From contig CBDAQO010000002.1 in the NCBI GenBank assembly GCA_965199105.1, positions 4,402,001 through 4,466,000 of the forward strand: a DNA stretch of 64,000 nucleotides. Direction: 5' to 3'. Source of the stretch: LMUY01 sp965199105. GTDB taxonomy: Bacteria > Pseudomonadota > Alphaproteobacteria > Acetobacterales > Acetobacteraceae. The position numbers and the translations under genes are program-made. The notes below the pieces were generated by a model. It saw only the letters and a list, made by a program, of their open reading frames with translations, was not told the DNA's origin and did no database searches. Positions 46,868-55,775 of this stretch are shown here, piece after piece. The first letter of the stretch is position 1; each line of letters opens with the position of its first letter.

Positions 46868-48079
46868 CTAGATCCCGCTGTTGCTAGGGCCGGCTGGCAT
46901 GCGGTCGGTGCTCAGGCTGCCGCCGCCGGTCAGCATCGCCGGGCCGCCGGGCAGCCGCCGGGTCACGCCCGAGGTGTTTAGCAGCGGGAACAGCAGTTCG
47001 GCCGTGCGGTAGCATTCCTCGAGGTGGGGAAAGCCGCTGCCGATCACGGTGTCGATGCCCAAATCCTGATACTCGCGGATGCGCGCGGCCACCGTTGCCG
47101 GGTCGCCGACCAGCGCCGTGCCCGCGCCGCCTCGCACCAAGCCCACCCCGGCCCACAGGTTCGGCGCCACCTCCAGACCTTCGCGCGAGCCGCCGTGCAG
47201 CGACAGCATGCGCCGCTGCCCCTCGCTGTCCGACCCGGCGGACAGCTTGGCTTGCGCGCTGGCGATCGTGTCGTCCGACAGATGGCTAATGAGCTTGCGT
47301 GCGGCGTCCCACGCCTCGCCTTCGGTCTCGCGCACGATGAAGTGCAGCCTGATGCCGTAGCGCAGCGTCCGCCCCAGCAAGGCGGCCCGGCGGCGCACGT
47401 CCTCGAGCTTCTCCGCCACCATGGCGGGCGGCTCGCCCCAGGTGAGATAGACGTCGCATTGCTCGGCCGCCAGTTGCCGCGCCGGCGCGGACGAGCCGCC
47501 GAAATAGAGCGGCGGGTAGGGCGATTGCACCGGCGGGAACACCAGGCTGCCGCGCTTGCTGGACAGGTATTGGCCACTGAAATCGACCGTATCGCCGCGC
47601 AGGAAGCCGCGGAAGATCTGCAGGAACTCGGCCGCCTCGGCGTAGCGTTCGTCATGGCCGAGGGTGATCCCGTCCGCCGCCAGGTCGCCCGGCGAGCCGC
47701 CCGCCACCACGTTCAGCATCAGCCGGCCATCCGTAGCGCGGTCGAAGGTGGCCGCGGCGCGCGCGGCCTCACCCGGCACCACCGCGCCGGGCCGCACCGC
47801 CACCAAATAGCGCAGCCGCTCGGTGAACGGCGCCACGGTGGCGGCGGTGATCCAGGCGTCCTCGCACCCGCGCCCGGTTGGCAGCAGCACCCCGTGGTAG
47901 CCGAGCTGGTCCGCGGCCTGGGCGATCTGCCGCAGGTAGCGGTTGTCGGTCTGCCGCGTGCCCTGCTGCGTGCCGAGGTAGCGGCCGTCGCCGCCGGTGG
48001 GCAGGAACCATAGGAAATCGAGCTGGTCGCTGCTCTTGCCGCCGCGGTCTGGCAGCATGTGGCTCGGCCCGGCGTTCAT
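46868..48079 (-). CDS. ssuD: FMNH2-dependent alkanesulfonate monooxygenase
   Basis: A 403-residue luciferase-like monooxygenase that releases sulfite from alkanesulfonates. Motifs: FLWFLPTGGDGRYLG, LGYHGVLLPTGRGCEDAW, RLRYLVAVRPGAVVP, LMLNVVAGGSPGDLAADG and PPLYFGGSSAPARQLAAE, as in SsuD. The start (ATG 48079) overlaps the ssuA stop (ATGA). No SsuB/SsuC transport subunits follow in this window, which is unusual; they may be elsewhere. Confidence 0.93.
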   Translation of the reverse strand: MNAGPSHMLPDRGGKSSDQLDFLWFLPTGGDGRYLGTQQGTRQTDNRYLRQIAQAADQLGYHGVLLPTGRGCEDAWITAATVAPFTERLRYLVAVRPGAVVPGEAARAAATFDRATDGRLMLNVVAGGSPGDLAADGITLGHDERYAEAAEFLQIFRGFLRGDTVDFSGQYLSSKRGSLVFPPVQSPYPPLYFGGSSAPARQLAAEQCDVYLTWGEPPAMVAEKLEDVRRRAALLGRTLRYGIRLHFIVRETEGEAWDAARKLISHLSDDTIASAQAKLSAGSDSEGQRRMLSLHGGSREGLEVAPNLWAGVGLVRGGAGTALVGDPATVAARIREYQDLGIDTVIGSGFPHLEECYRTAELLFPLLNTSGVTRRLPGGPAMLTGGGSLSTDRMPAGPSNSGI

Positions 48080-49059
48080 TGGCGGCTCCCCGTGGTTTGC
48101 GGCGGTGGCGTCCAGACGATGGCGCTCACGTCGACCTTGCTTGGAATGATGCGGGACTGGGCGAACAGGTCGGCCAGATGCTGTTGCCGGGCGATGATCG
48201 CAGCGTCCATGCGCTGCACGGCATACACGCCCCGTGGCGCCGCCACTCGTTCGGCCGCCAGCGGCACGCCGGTCACGCCCGCCATGGTTTGCGCCAGTGC
48301 GTCCGGGTGGGTGCGCGCCCAATCCGCGGCGGCGTTGATCGCGTCCAGCAGCGTCAGCACGGTCTGCGGCTGCCGCTCGGCGAACCGGCGGCTGGCGAGG
48401 AAGAACGCGTTGGAGGGCGCGGCCACGTCGTCGGAGATCAGCACGCGGGTCGCCGGGTCGAGCTGCGCCACGGCAAAGAACGGGTCCCAGATCGCCCAGG
48501 CGTCCACCGCGCCGGACCGGAACGCCGCCGCCCCGTCCGACGGCTGCAGCAGCACGGGCTTGATGTCCGCCATCGTCATGCCGGCGGCCTCGAGATTCAG
48601 CAGCACGCCGGCATGGGCGCTCGACCCGCGGGTGAACGCCACCCGCTTGCCGCGCAGCCCCGCGACGGTCTGGATAGCCGAGCCGGCGGGCACCAGGATC
48701 GCCTCGTTGGCGCCCGCATCCGGCTGCGCGCCCACGTAAACCAGGTCGGACCCGGCGGCCTGGGCGAAGATCGGCGGCGTGTCCCCGGTGGCGCCGAAAT
48801 CCACCGCGCCCGCGGCCAACGCTTCCAGCAGCGGCGGCCCGGCGGGAAACTCCACCCACTCGACCGCCAACCCAGCCGGGCGCAGCAGGTCCTGCGAGCG
48901 CACCAGCACCAGCGAGCCGCTCTTCTGGTAGCCGACCCGCACGGTGGCGGCGGCCGCATGCGCGCTCCTGGGGTGTGCGGCGGGGAGCGCGAGCGCTGCC
49001 AAACCGAACCCCAGCGTCCGTCGCGTCACCTTGGCCAACACTGCCTGATCCCCCGCCAT
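48076..49059 (-). CDS. ssuA: Aliphatic sulfonate-binding periplasmic protein
   Basis: A 327-residue substrate-binding protein of an ABC transporter. The Arg-Arg motif TRRTLGFGLAALAL suggests Tat export, with cleavage after AHAAA. The body has VRVGYQKSGSLVLVRSQ, VEWVEFPAGPPLLEALAAGAVDFGATGD and GLRGKRVAFTRGSSAH, as in SsuA/TauA. The ATG at 49059 gives the signal; a longer frame exists. Co-transcribed with ssuD. No permease or ATPase gene is adjacent. Confidence 0.9.
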   Translation of the reverse strand: MAGDQAVLAKVTRRTLGFGLAALALPAAHPRSAHAAAATVRVGYQKSGSLVLVRSQDLLRPAGLAVEWVEFPAGPPLLEALAAGAVDFGATGDTPPIFAQAAGSDLVYVGAQPDAGANEAILVPAGSAIQTVAGLRGKRVAFTRGSSAHAGVLLNLEAAGMTMADIKPVLLQPSDGAAAFRSGAVDAWAIWDPFFAVAQLDPATRVLISDDVAAPSNAFFLASRRFAERQPQTVLTLLDAINAAADWARTHPDALAQTMAGVTGVPLAAERVAAPRGVYAVQRMDAAIIARQQHLADLFAQSRIIPSKVDVSAIVWTPPPQTTGSRQ

Positions 49060-49213
49060 TGCGGCTGCTTGAACATGGCGAAGCGGCCACCGTCGCGGCA
49101 ACAGGATGGTTCGGCAAAGTTCATCCGCTTGGGAGAAGCGCCATCCCTGCTGCGGGCTGGCGGGAGCATGTCATTCCCGGCCACACTGCGCCCCAGCAGA
49201 CGCCGAGACCGCA

Positions 49214-51121
49214 ATGTCCGATGACGCCGCCACCCGCCACGACCTGCTGCCCCTGCCGGGCTTCCCGCCGGACGCGGTGCCGTTCGCGCTGCGCACCACG
49301 GTGGCGCTGCTGCTGGGATACTTCGTCTCGTTCGCGCTGCAGCTCGACACCGCTTCCAGCACCGGGGTGTGCGTCGCCATCGTGGCGCAGCCCTCGCCCG
49401 GAATGGCGCTCACCAAGGCGTTCTGGCGCGCAGCGGGTACCATCGCCGGGGGCGTGGTCGCGCTGGCGATGATCGCCGCCTTCCCGCAGGACCGCACCAT
49501 TCTGCTGCTGGTGTTCACCCTCTGGCTGGGCGCGTGCACCTTCGCCGCCGCCCTGCTGCGGGACTTCCGCTCCTATGGCGCCGTGCTGTGCGGCTACACC
49601 GTCGGCATCATCGCGGTGAGCGGCATCGACGCACCCGCCGGCGCCTGGTCCGCCACGCTCAACCGGGTTGCCGCGATCCTGATCGGCATCGCCTCGGTGG
49701 CGGTGGTGAACCTGGTGCTGGCGCGCCCGGCCGCGTTCGAGACGCTGGTCGCCGCGTTGCAGGGCCAGTTGCGTGCCGTGACCGACCTGGCCATCGTCAC
49801 GCTCGAGCGCCGGGCCAACCCCGGGGAGTGGGCCAGCGTGAGCATGGGCATCCCGATCCTGGCGCTGGAAACGCAGGCCACCTACGCCGCCAGCGAGTTG
49901 CCGGGAGGCGGGGCGCGGCGCCAGGGCGCCATCCAAGCCATCGCCGGCCTGCTGGGCATGCTCTCCGCCAGCCGCGCCATCGCCGCCGAGCCGCCCGACC
50001 CGGCAGCGGACCGCTTCCTCGCCCACGCGGCCGCCAGGTTGCGGTTCGGCCCCACGGCCGCCCGGCCCAGCCCGCCCGAGACCAGCGCGGCCGCCTTCGC
50101 CGCCGAGCGCACGCAGGACCTGCTGGCGCACCATGCCGCGGTGAGCCAAGGGTTGCGGGTGCTGGTCGAAGGCGGGCACCTGCCGCGCCGCGTCACCCTG
50201 CGCCGGCACAACGACGTGGTCGGCGCCACCATCAGCGCCATCCGCACAATCATCGCCGTGGGCGGCGGCTGCGTGTTCTGCATCGTGGCGGGCTGGCCGG
50301 GCTCCACCGCGCTGCTGGTGCAGCAAGCCGCGTTCACCGCCTTGCTCGGCATGACGCCCAACCCCAGCGCGACGGGCGAGGCGATGGGCTGGGCGTTGCT
50401 GCCCGGGGCGCTGAGCGCGGCGGTGGTGGGCTTCGTGCTGCTGCCGCTCACCTCCGGGTTCGTCCCGTTCGCGCTCGTCGTGGCGCCGTTCGCCTTCGCC
50501 CTGGCGCTTGCCGGCCGACACCCGGCGCTGCAGCGGCTCAGCGCCGGATTCCTGCTCTACTTCGCGCTGCTGCTCGGCCCGTCCAACACCCAGAGCTTCG
50601 ACCTCGGCGTGTTCCTCAACGATGTGCTGGTGCAATGCCTGGCGGTCGCCTTCATGGTGCTGGCGTTCCGCCTGGTGCTGCCCGTCTCGCGCCGCCGCCG
50701 GCTGGTCCGCATCGCCGACGCCGTGGTGAGCGACCTGCGCCGCACGCTGCGCCGCGGCCGCCTGCTCGACGAGGCGCGCACCAACCTGCAGGACTACGAC
50801 CGGATGGCGCAGGCCGAGCTGTGGAGCGGGCGCCCGACCCCGGCGCGCCGCGCGGTGCTGCGCCGGCTAGGCGACCTGATCGACCTCGACCTCGAGCTGC
50901 GGCGCGCCTGGTCCGGCCTGCGCCCCGACCTGCCGGAAGCGTCCCGCAACACCGTCCGCGCCGCCCTGCTCGATGCCGACCCGGCGCGGCTGCGTGCGGC
51001 GGCGGAGGCGATGCGGCTGCAGCCCGGCGGGTTGCAGACCGCCTCCGGCCTGCATGCGGCCGCCCGCATCATGGCCGCCCAGGCGCGTGGGCTGCGGCAC
51101 TACGCCGTGACGGCCGGCTAG
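49214..51121 (+). CDS. FUSC-family inner-membrane transporter
   Basis: A 635-residue aromatic-acid-exporter/FUSC family protein, with two hydrophobic halves of about five or six spans each (residues about 25-190 and 350-490) separated by a cytoplasmic domain with many Arg and Ala residues. It is the pump component of AaeB-type systems for aromatic acids or similar drugs. It is followed by DUF1656 (4 bases later) and an HlyD adaptor, forming the usual three-gene set. It is divergent from ssuA. Confidence 0.92.
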   Translation: MSDDAATRHDLLPLPGFPPDAVPFALRTTVALLLGYFVSFALQLDTASSTGVCVAIVAQPSPGMALTKAFWRAAGTIAGGVVALAMIAAFPQDRTILLLVFTLWLGACTFAAALLRDFRSYGAVLCGYTVGIIAVSGIDAPAGAWSATLNRVAAILIGIASVAVVNLVLARPAAFETLVAALQGQLRAVTDLAIVTLERRANPGEWASVSMGIPILALETQATYAASELPGGGARRQGAIQAIAGLLGMLSASRAIAAEPPDPAADRFLAHAAARLRFGPTAARPSPPETSAAAFAAERTQDLLAHHAAVSQGLRVLVEGGHLPRRVTLRRHNDVVGATISAIRTIIAVGGGCVFCIVAGWPGSTALLVQQAAFTALLGMTPNPSATGEAMGWALLPGALSAAVVGFVLLPLTSGFVPFALVVAPFAFALALAGRHPALQRLSAGFLLYFALLLGPSNTQSFDLGVFLNDVLVQCLAVAFMVLAFRLVLPVSRRRRLVRIADAVVSDLRRTLRRGRLLDEARTNLQDYDRMAQAELWSGRPTPARRAVLRRLGDLIDLDLELRRAWSGLRPDLPEASRNTVRAALLDADPARLRAAAEAMRLQPGGLQTASGLHAAARIMAAQARGLRHYAVTAG

Positions 51122-51125
51122 CCCC

Positions 51126-51320
51126 ATGTGGCGCGAGACCGACATCGCGGGCGTTTATATCGCGCCGTTCCTGGTCTACGTGTTCGTCGCGGCGGCCGTC
51201 TGGCTGCCGCTGAGCAGCCTGCTGGAGCGCTTGCGGTTCGACCGATGGCTTTGGAACCCGCCGCTGATGGAGGCCGCCTTGTACGTCTGCATCCTCGGCG
51301 CCCTCGTCGCACTGCTGTAG
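51126..51320 (+). CDS. DUF1656 small membrane protein
   Basis: 64 residues with two spans (residues 9-29 and about 47-62); it starts MWRETDIAGVYIAPFLVYVF and contains the RLRFDRWLWNPPLMEAALYV motif. This small protein (AaeX-like) always accompanies FUSC/HlyD sets and is assumed to help pump assembly. It begins 4 bases after the FUSC stop. Confidence 0.92.
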   Translation: MWRETDIAGVYIAPFLVYVFVAAAVWLPLSSLLERLRFDRWLWNPPLMEAALYVCILGALVALL

Positions 51321-51348
51321 CCTGCCGCATCAACCGGAGCCGCGCAGA

Positions 51349-52272
51349 ATGTTCCGTCAAGCCCGCCGCGCCGCCCGTACCCTGGTGACGATGCTGCTGC
51401 TGGCGGTCGCCGCCGTCGCTGGGGTGCTGATCTGGCGCACCTACGCGACCGGGCCGTGGACGCGGGACGGGCAAATCCTGGCCGACGTGGTCGACATCGC
51501 GCCGCAAGTCTCCGGCCAGATCGTCCAGCTCGACGTCTCGGACAACCAAGCCGTGCACAAGGGCGACGTGCTCTACCAGGTCGACTCGCTGGACTACCAG
51601 GTTGCCGTCGCCACGGCGGAGGCCAACGTGAACAGCAAGCTGGCCGATCTCAAGGCCAAGCGGGCCGAATCCGCCCGGCGGCTGCAGCTCAGCACCCTCT
51701 CCACGTCGGAGGAGGAGCGCCAGACCTACGACGCCAGCGCCGAAATGGCCGCTGCCGCCTATGCCGGCGCGCTCGCCCAGCTCAGCCAGGCGCACATCAA
51801 CCTCGACCGCACCAAAGTCACCTCGCCGGTGAACGGCTACGTCACCAACCTGCTGCTGCGGGAGGGTGACTACGCCACGCCGGGCACGCGCAACATCTCG
51901 CTGCTGGATAGCGACAGCTTCTGGGTTGTTGGCTATTTCGAGGAGACCAAGCTCGCCGGCATCCATATCGGCGACCCGGCGCTGGCCGTCCTCATGGGCT
52001 ACGGCAACGACCCGGTGCGCGGCCATGTCGACAGCGTCGCCCGCGGCATCGACACGCCCAACACAGACCCGGGCTCGCTGGGCTTGGCCTCGGTCAACCC
52101 GGTGTTCACCTGGGTGCGGCTGGCGCAACGCATCCCCGTGCGCATCCATATCGACTCGGTGCCCGCCGCCATCCATCTCGCCGCCGGCATGACCGCGACC
52201 GTCACCATCGGGCCCGGCGTGTCGCCCACCTCGCCGCACGGGCTGTTGTCCCGCGTGCTGACGCAGCGCTAG
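51349..52272 (+). CDS. HlyD/EmrA-type periplasmic adaptor subunit
   Basis: A 307-residue membrane-fusion protein. It has an N-terminal span at about residues 9-30, a biotinyl-lipoyl half (DVVDIAPQVSGQIVQLDVSDNQAVHKGDVLYQVD), a coiled coil with alternating KxE repeats at about residues 90-140, and the second half DRTKVTSPVNGYVTNLLLREGDYA. It links the FUSC pump to an outer-membrane channel. It is in an operon with the FUSC and DUF1656 genes. Confidence 0.92.
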   Translation: MFRQARRAARTLVTMLLLAVAAVAGVLIWRTYATGPWTRDGQILADVVDIAPQVSGQIVQLDVSDNQAVHKGDVLYQVDSLDYQVAVATAEANVNSKLADLKAKRAESARRLQLSTLSTSEEERQTYDASAEMAAAAYAGALAQLSQAHINLDRTKVTSPVNGYVTNLLLREGDYATPGTRNISLLDSDSFWVVGYFEETKLAGIHIGDPALAVLMGYGNDPVRGHVDSVARGIDTPNTDPGSLGLASVNPVFTWVRLAQRIPVRIHIDSVPAAIHLAAGMTATVTIGPGVSPTSPHGLLSRVLTQR

Positions 52273-52275
52273 AGC

Positions 52276-53289
52276 ATGACCGGGCGCATCCTGGGCATCG
52301 TCTTGCTTGCCGGCCTGCTTGGCTTGGCTCCGATAGCGGCCCAGGCCGACGACGCGCCGTCCTACGGCCCCGAGCTGCAGGGCTTCGAGTACCCCTACCC
52401 AGTTGCGCGCTACCAGTTCACCTCCCAGCGGGCCGCGCTGGAGATGGCCTACATGGACGTGGCGCCGGCGCACCCGAACGGCCACACCGTCGTGCTGCTG
52501 CACGGCAAGAACTTTTGCGCCGGCACCTGGCAGCAGACCATCGCCGTGCTGGCCGACGCCGGCTACCGCGTGGTGGCACCCGACCAGATCGGCTTCTGCA
52601 AATCGAGCAAGCCGGCGCACTACCAGTTCAGCTTCCAGCAGCTCGCCGGCAACACCCACGCCCTGCTAGCCTCGCTCGGCATCCGCCACGCCATCATCCT
52701 GGGGCACTCCACCGGCGGCATGCTCGGCATCCGCTACGCCCTGATGTATCCCGCCGAGACCGACGAGCTCGTCCTGGTCGACCCGATCGGGCTGGAGGAT
52801 TGGAAGGCCAAGGGCGTGCCGTGGCAGAGCGTGGACGCCTGGTATGCGCAGGAGCTCAAGACCACGGCCGACGGTATCCGCCGCTACGAGCAGGCTACCT
52901 ACTACGCCGGCACCTGGCAGCCGCAATACGACGCCTGGGTGCAGATGCTGGCCGGGCTGAACGACGGGCCCGGCAAGCAAGCGGTCGCCTGGGACTCCGC
53001 CCTGCTTTACGACATGATCTACAGCCAGCCGGTGGTCTACGAGCTACCCGGCCTCGCCATGCCCGTGCTACTGATGATCGGCGACAAGGACACGACCGCC
53101 ATCGGCAAGGCGCTGGCCACGCCCGAGGTGCAGAAAACGCTCGGCGACTACCCGGTGCTGGGCCGTGCCGCCGCCGCACGCATTCCGCAGGCGACGCTGG
53201 TGGAGTTTCCTGACCTCGGCCACGCCCCGCAAATCCAGGCGCCCGACCGCTTCCACGCCGCGCTGCTGGCCTGGCTCGGCAAGCCCTAG
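52276..53289 (+). CDS. Secreted alpha/beta hydrolase
   Basis: A 337-residue enzyme with a signal peptide (residues 1-24, ending AAQADDAP). It has the nucleophile elbow LGHSTGG (Ser) and a His near the end (FPDLGHAPQIQAP), with VVLLHGKNFCAGTW as oxyanion HG. It starts 3 bases after the HlyD gene, so it belongs to the same operon. The substrate is unknown; the position suggests a role in esters or lactones handled by the pump. Confidence 0.88.
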   Translation: MTGRILGIVLLAGLLGLAPIAAQADDAPSYGPELQGFEYPYPVARYQFTSQRAALEMAYMDVAPAHPNGHTVVLLHGKNFCAGTWQQTIAVLADAGYRVVAPDQIGFCKSSKPAHYQFSFQQLAGNTHALLASLGIRHAIILGHSTGGMLGIRYALMYPAETDELVLVDPIGLEDWKAKGVPWQSVDAWYAQELKTTADGIRRYEQATYYAGTWQPQYDAWVQMLAGLNDGPGKQAVAWDSALLYDMIYSQPVVYELPGLAMPVLLMIGDKDTTAIGKALATPEVQKTLGDYPVLGRAAAARIPQATLVEFPDLGHAPQIQAPDRFHAALLAWLGKP

Positions 53290-53320
53290 CCACTCACCCC
53301 CCTCATCACGGAACCGCACG

Positions 53321-53824
53321 ATGACCCGTCTGACCAGCCGAACTCCAGCCGTCGCGATCATGGCCCTGCTCGGCGCCCTGGTGCTGGCCCCGGCGCAGGC
53401 CGAGGTGCTGAACGGGACCGCCGCCAAGGTGCCGCTGTTCCAGGCCCGTGGCGCCACCGAGGTGGACAACACCGGCGCGCTGGCGCCCGCCCTGCAAGGT
53501 AAGCCCGTCGTGGTCCGCATCCACGCCGACTGGTGCGCAGCCTGCAAGGCCACCCAGGCCACCATCGACGCGCTCACCCAGGGCTACGGCGACAAGATTA
53601 CGTTCGTCGAGTTCGACGTGACCAACGGCAAGACCGCCGCCGCCGCGCAGGCCCGCGCGCAGGAGCTCGGCCTGGCCAAGTTCTACGACGCCTCGAAGGC
53701 CGCCACCTCCACCGTCGCGGTGATCGACCCGAAGGACGGCAAGGTCTACGCCACCTTCTACAACGATGGCGCGCTGGCCGATTACCGGCAGGCGATCGAT
53801 GCCGCCCTCAACAGCCCGAGCTGA
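53321..53824 (+). CDS. Periplasmic thioredoxin-like protein
   Basis: 167 residues with a signal peptide ending in LAPAQAEV at about residue 27. The thioredoxin fold contains HADWCAACKATQ (active site CAAC) and KVYATFYNDGA in place of the usual cis-Pro loop. It is adjacent to a CcdA-like protein. Together they form a thiol-reducing pair acting in the periplasm, for cytochrome c or sulfhydryl repair. Confidence 0.88.
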   Translation: MTRLTSRTPAVAIMALLGALVLAPAQAEVLNGTAAKVPLFQARGATEVDNTGALAPALQGKPVVVRIHADWCAACKATQATIDALTQGYGDKITFVEFDVTNGKTAAAAQARAQELGLAKFYDASKAATSTVAVIDPKDGKVYATFYNDGALADYRQAIDAALNSPS

Positions 53825-53858
53825 CTACACCCAAGCTGACCCAACCCAAGCCGGCCCG

Positions 53859-54659
53859 GTGACCGCGCGCACCTCGCCCCTCGTCATCGCGGCCAGCCTG
53901 GCTGCGGTCGCCGCCCTGGCCGCCGCCATTGCATGGGGCCCGCTGGGGGACCTGTTCGAGCGCGCGGTGGGCGTGTGGCAGAACCGTATCGCGCACCGCC
54001 TGTCCGGGCCGGCGGCGCTGGCGGGCTGGCGCCTCTATGGCGTGGCCTTCCTGGGCGGGCTGGTCGCCAGCATCTCGCCCTGCATCCTGGGCATGCTGCC
54101 GATCAACCTCTCCTACATCGGCGCCGCCAAGCTCCGCTCCCGCGCCGCGGCCCTGCGCGTGGCCACCCTGTTCGTGCTCGGCGTGGTGGTGGTCACGGTG
54201 TTGCTGGGCCTGGTGTCCTCGCTGTTCTTCGCGCTGTTCGTGCAGTATCGCGGCCCGGTGAACATCGCAGTGGGCGTTGTGACGGTGCTGATGGGGCTCT
54301 GGATGGCGGGCCTGGTGCACATCCCGGCACCGCAGTTCGCCGGCCGCATTCCCGCCGGCGCCGGGTCGTTCATGGCTGGGCTGGCGTTCGCGCTGGTGGC
54401 GACGCCCTGCGCCAGCCCGATCCTGGTGTTCATCCTCAGCGCCGCCTCGCTCGCCGCCTCGCCACTGCGGGTGGTCGGCGCGATGACGCTCTACGCCATC
54501 GGCTACACGCTGGTGCTGTTCCTGGCGTCGCTCTTCGCCGGGATCGCCACCGCCTCCCGCCGCGTGCTGGCCCACTCCGAACTGGTCGCCCGCGTGGCCG
54601 CCATCACGTTGGTTGCGATCGGCGTGGGAACGGTCGCCTACGGTGTGAACCAGCTCTAG
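53859..54659 (+). CDS. CcdA/DsbD-like thiol-disulfide transmembrane protein
   Basis: A 266-residue inner-membrane protein with about six or seven spans. The paired redox cysteines are in SISPCILGMLPINLSYIG and ATPCASPILVFILSAASLA, the CcdA hallmark (Cys with Pro in both halves). It transfers electrons from cytosolic thioredoxin to the periplasmic thioredoxin encoded upstream. The start GTG at 53859 follows the thioredoxin stop by 34 bases. Its last bases overlap an IS remnant on the other strand. Confidence 0.9.
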   Translation: MTARTSPLVIAASLAAVAALAAAIAWGPLGDLFERAVGVWQNRIAHRLSGPAALAGWRLYGVAFLGGLVASISPCILGMLPINLSYIGAAKLRSRAAALRVATLFVLGVVVVTVLLGLVSSLFFALFVQYRGPVNIAVGVVTVLMGLWMAGLVHIPAPQFAGRIPAGAGSFMAGLAFALVATPCASPILVFILSAASLAASPLRVVGAMTLYAIGYTLVLFLASLFAGIATASRRVLAHSELVARVAAITLVAIGVGTVAYGVNQL

Positions 54660-55190
54660 CTGTCGCTGCCAAGGAGGTTGTCCCTGTTCAATCGGCTGAC
54701 GGGTGGTTTTCCGCCGAGGGCTGAGTGTGGTCGGGCGGTATTGTAGTCGTGCAGCCAAGGGTGCATGGCGGCTTGCCGCTGGGCTGATGTGGCGAAGGGC
54801 TTTGCGTAGGCCCATTCGCGTATGCTGCTTTGGATGAAGCGTTCTGCTTTTCCGTTGGTTTTGGGCGTATAGGGCCGGGTGCGCTTATGCGCGACGTCGT
54901 GACGGTGGCAGGTTTCGGCCCATAGGAAGCTTTTGTAGGCTGATCCGTTGTCGGTCATCACGCGCTGCACGGTGACGCCGTGTTGCTTGAAGAAGGCAAG
55001 GCTGCTTTCCAGGAAGGCTGTGGCGTCCTCCTTGCGTTCGCTGAGCAGCATTTGGGTGTAGGCCAGGCGCGAGCGGTCATCGATAGCGACGTGGAGATAT
55101 TCCCATCCGAGCCCTCGCCCTGCTGCTCGCCGGTTGCTTTGTCCGGTGCGATCTCCGGTGATGCGGTGTCCGATCCCGTCGATGCGGCCA
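54656..55190 (-). mobile_element. Truncated IS481-type transposase
   Basis: The C-terminal half of an rve-type (DDE) transposase: YLHVAIDDRSRLAY, QRVMTDNGSAYKS (second catalytic Asp), HKRTRPYTPKTNGKAERFIQ (catalytic Glu) and RPHSALGGKPP. The N-terminal helix-turn-helix is missing because the sequence turns into another fragment near 55190. No terminal inverted repeats are present, so it cannot move by itself. Its stop overlaps that of the ccdA-like gene. Confidence 0.85.
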
Positions 55191-55525
55191 ACGCCTTCAA
55201 TCAGACCGGCGGCCAGATCGTGGTGGCCAAGGGCGCCACGCTGACCTTGGCGGGCACGGCGCAGTTCGGCCCATACGGCACAGGCGAGATCGACGGACCC
55301 GGCACGTTGGCAACTACCGGCACCACCACCTTGGACGAAAACGTCTACATCGGCGCGGGGCTGACCTGGAGCAACAGCGGCACCGTCGACGACGTCACGG
55401 ACCTTATCGGGCGATTCCGGTGGCGGCACCGCGACCTTCGTCAACCTGGCTGGCGCCAGCTTTGACCTGGGAGGTGACTACAACACCGTCGAGAACGACA
55501 GCAGCACTGGCAACGCCATTCAGCC
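55185..55525 (+). pseudogene. Fragment of a repeat-rich adhesin/autotransporter
   Basis: Plus-strand translation gives NQTGGQIVVAKGATLTLAGT, GEIDGPGTLATTGTTTLDE and ENVYIGAGLTWSNSGTVDD. Then, after a frameshift near 55405, come GGGTATFVNLAGASFD and GGDYNTVENDSSTGNAI. These Gly/Thr/Ser-rich beta-helix segments are typical of adhesin passenger domains. No start, stop or autotransporter end is present, so it is a relic. Confidence 0.7.
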
Positions 55526-55775
55526 GGTCGGTAGCTTTCCGCCACGCCGCAGCATGTGCCAGTGCATTGAGACGCGCGTGCTGTCCGGACGGGAGGATCG
55601 TTTGCTGGTGCCCGAGCTGGGCGATGTGGCGCAGTATCGTCGAGTGGTTCACCTTGAGCCAGTCGGCTGCCGCCCGCATCCACCCCTCACGCGCACGGAG
55701 AGAAAACAGCAAACATCGTCGCAGTCGAGCATCACTCAGGACGCCGCGGCTGGCGCGGCTGTCTGGACACGCTAG
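55520..55775 (-). pseudogene. Helix-turn-helix fragment, LysR-like
   Basis: The minus strand reads RLRRCLLFSLRAREGWMRAA, then ADWLKVNHSTILRHIAQLG. This resembles the DNA-binding end of LysR-type regulators (AAxxLxVxHSTxxRHI). It then runs into low-similarity sequence, with no ligand-binding domain. It is part of the decayed segment between the IS remnant and the sulfotransferase. Confidence 0.5.

Noticed and set aside
48080..49117. Apparent long N-terminal extension of ssuD
   Set aside because: The extension is an Arg/Gly-rich out-of-phase reading of ssuA; the real ssuD start overlaps the ssuA stop at 48079.
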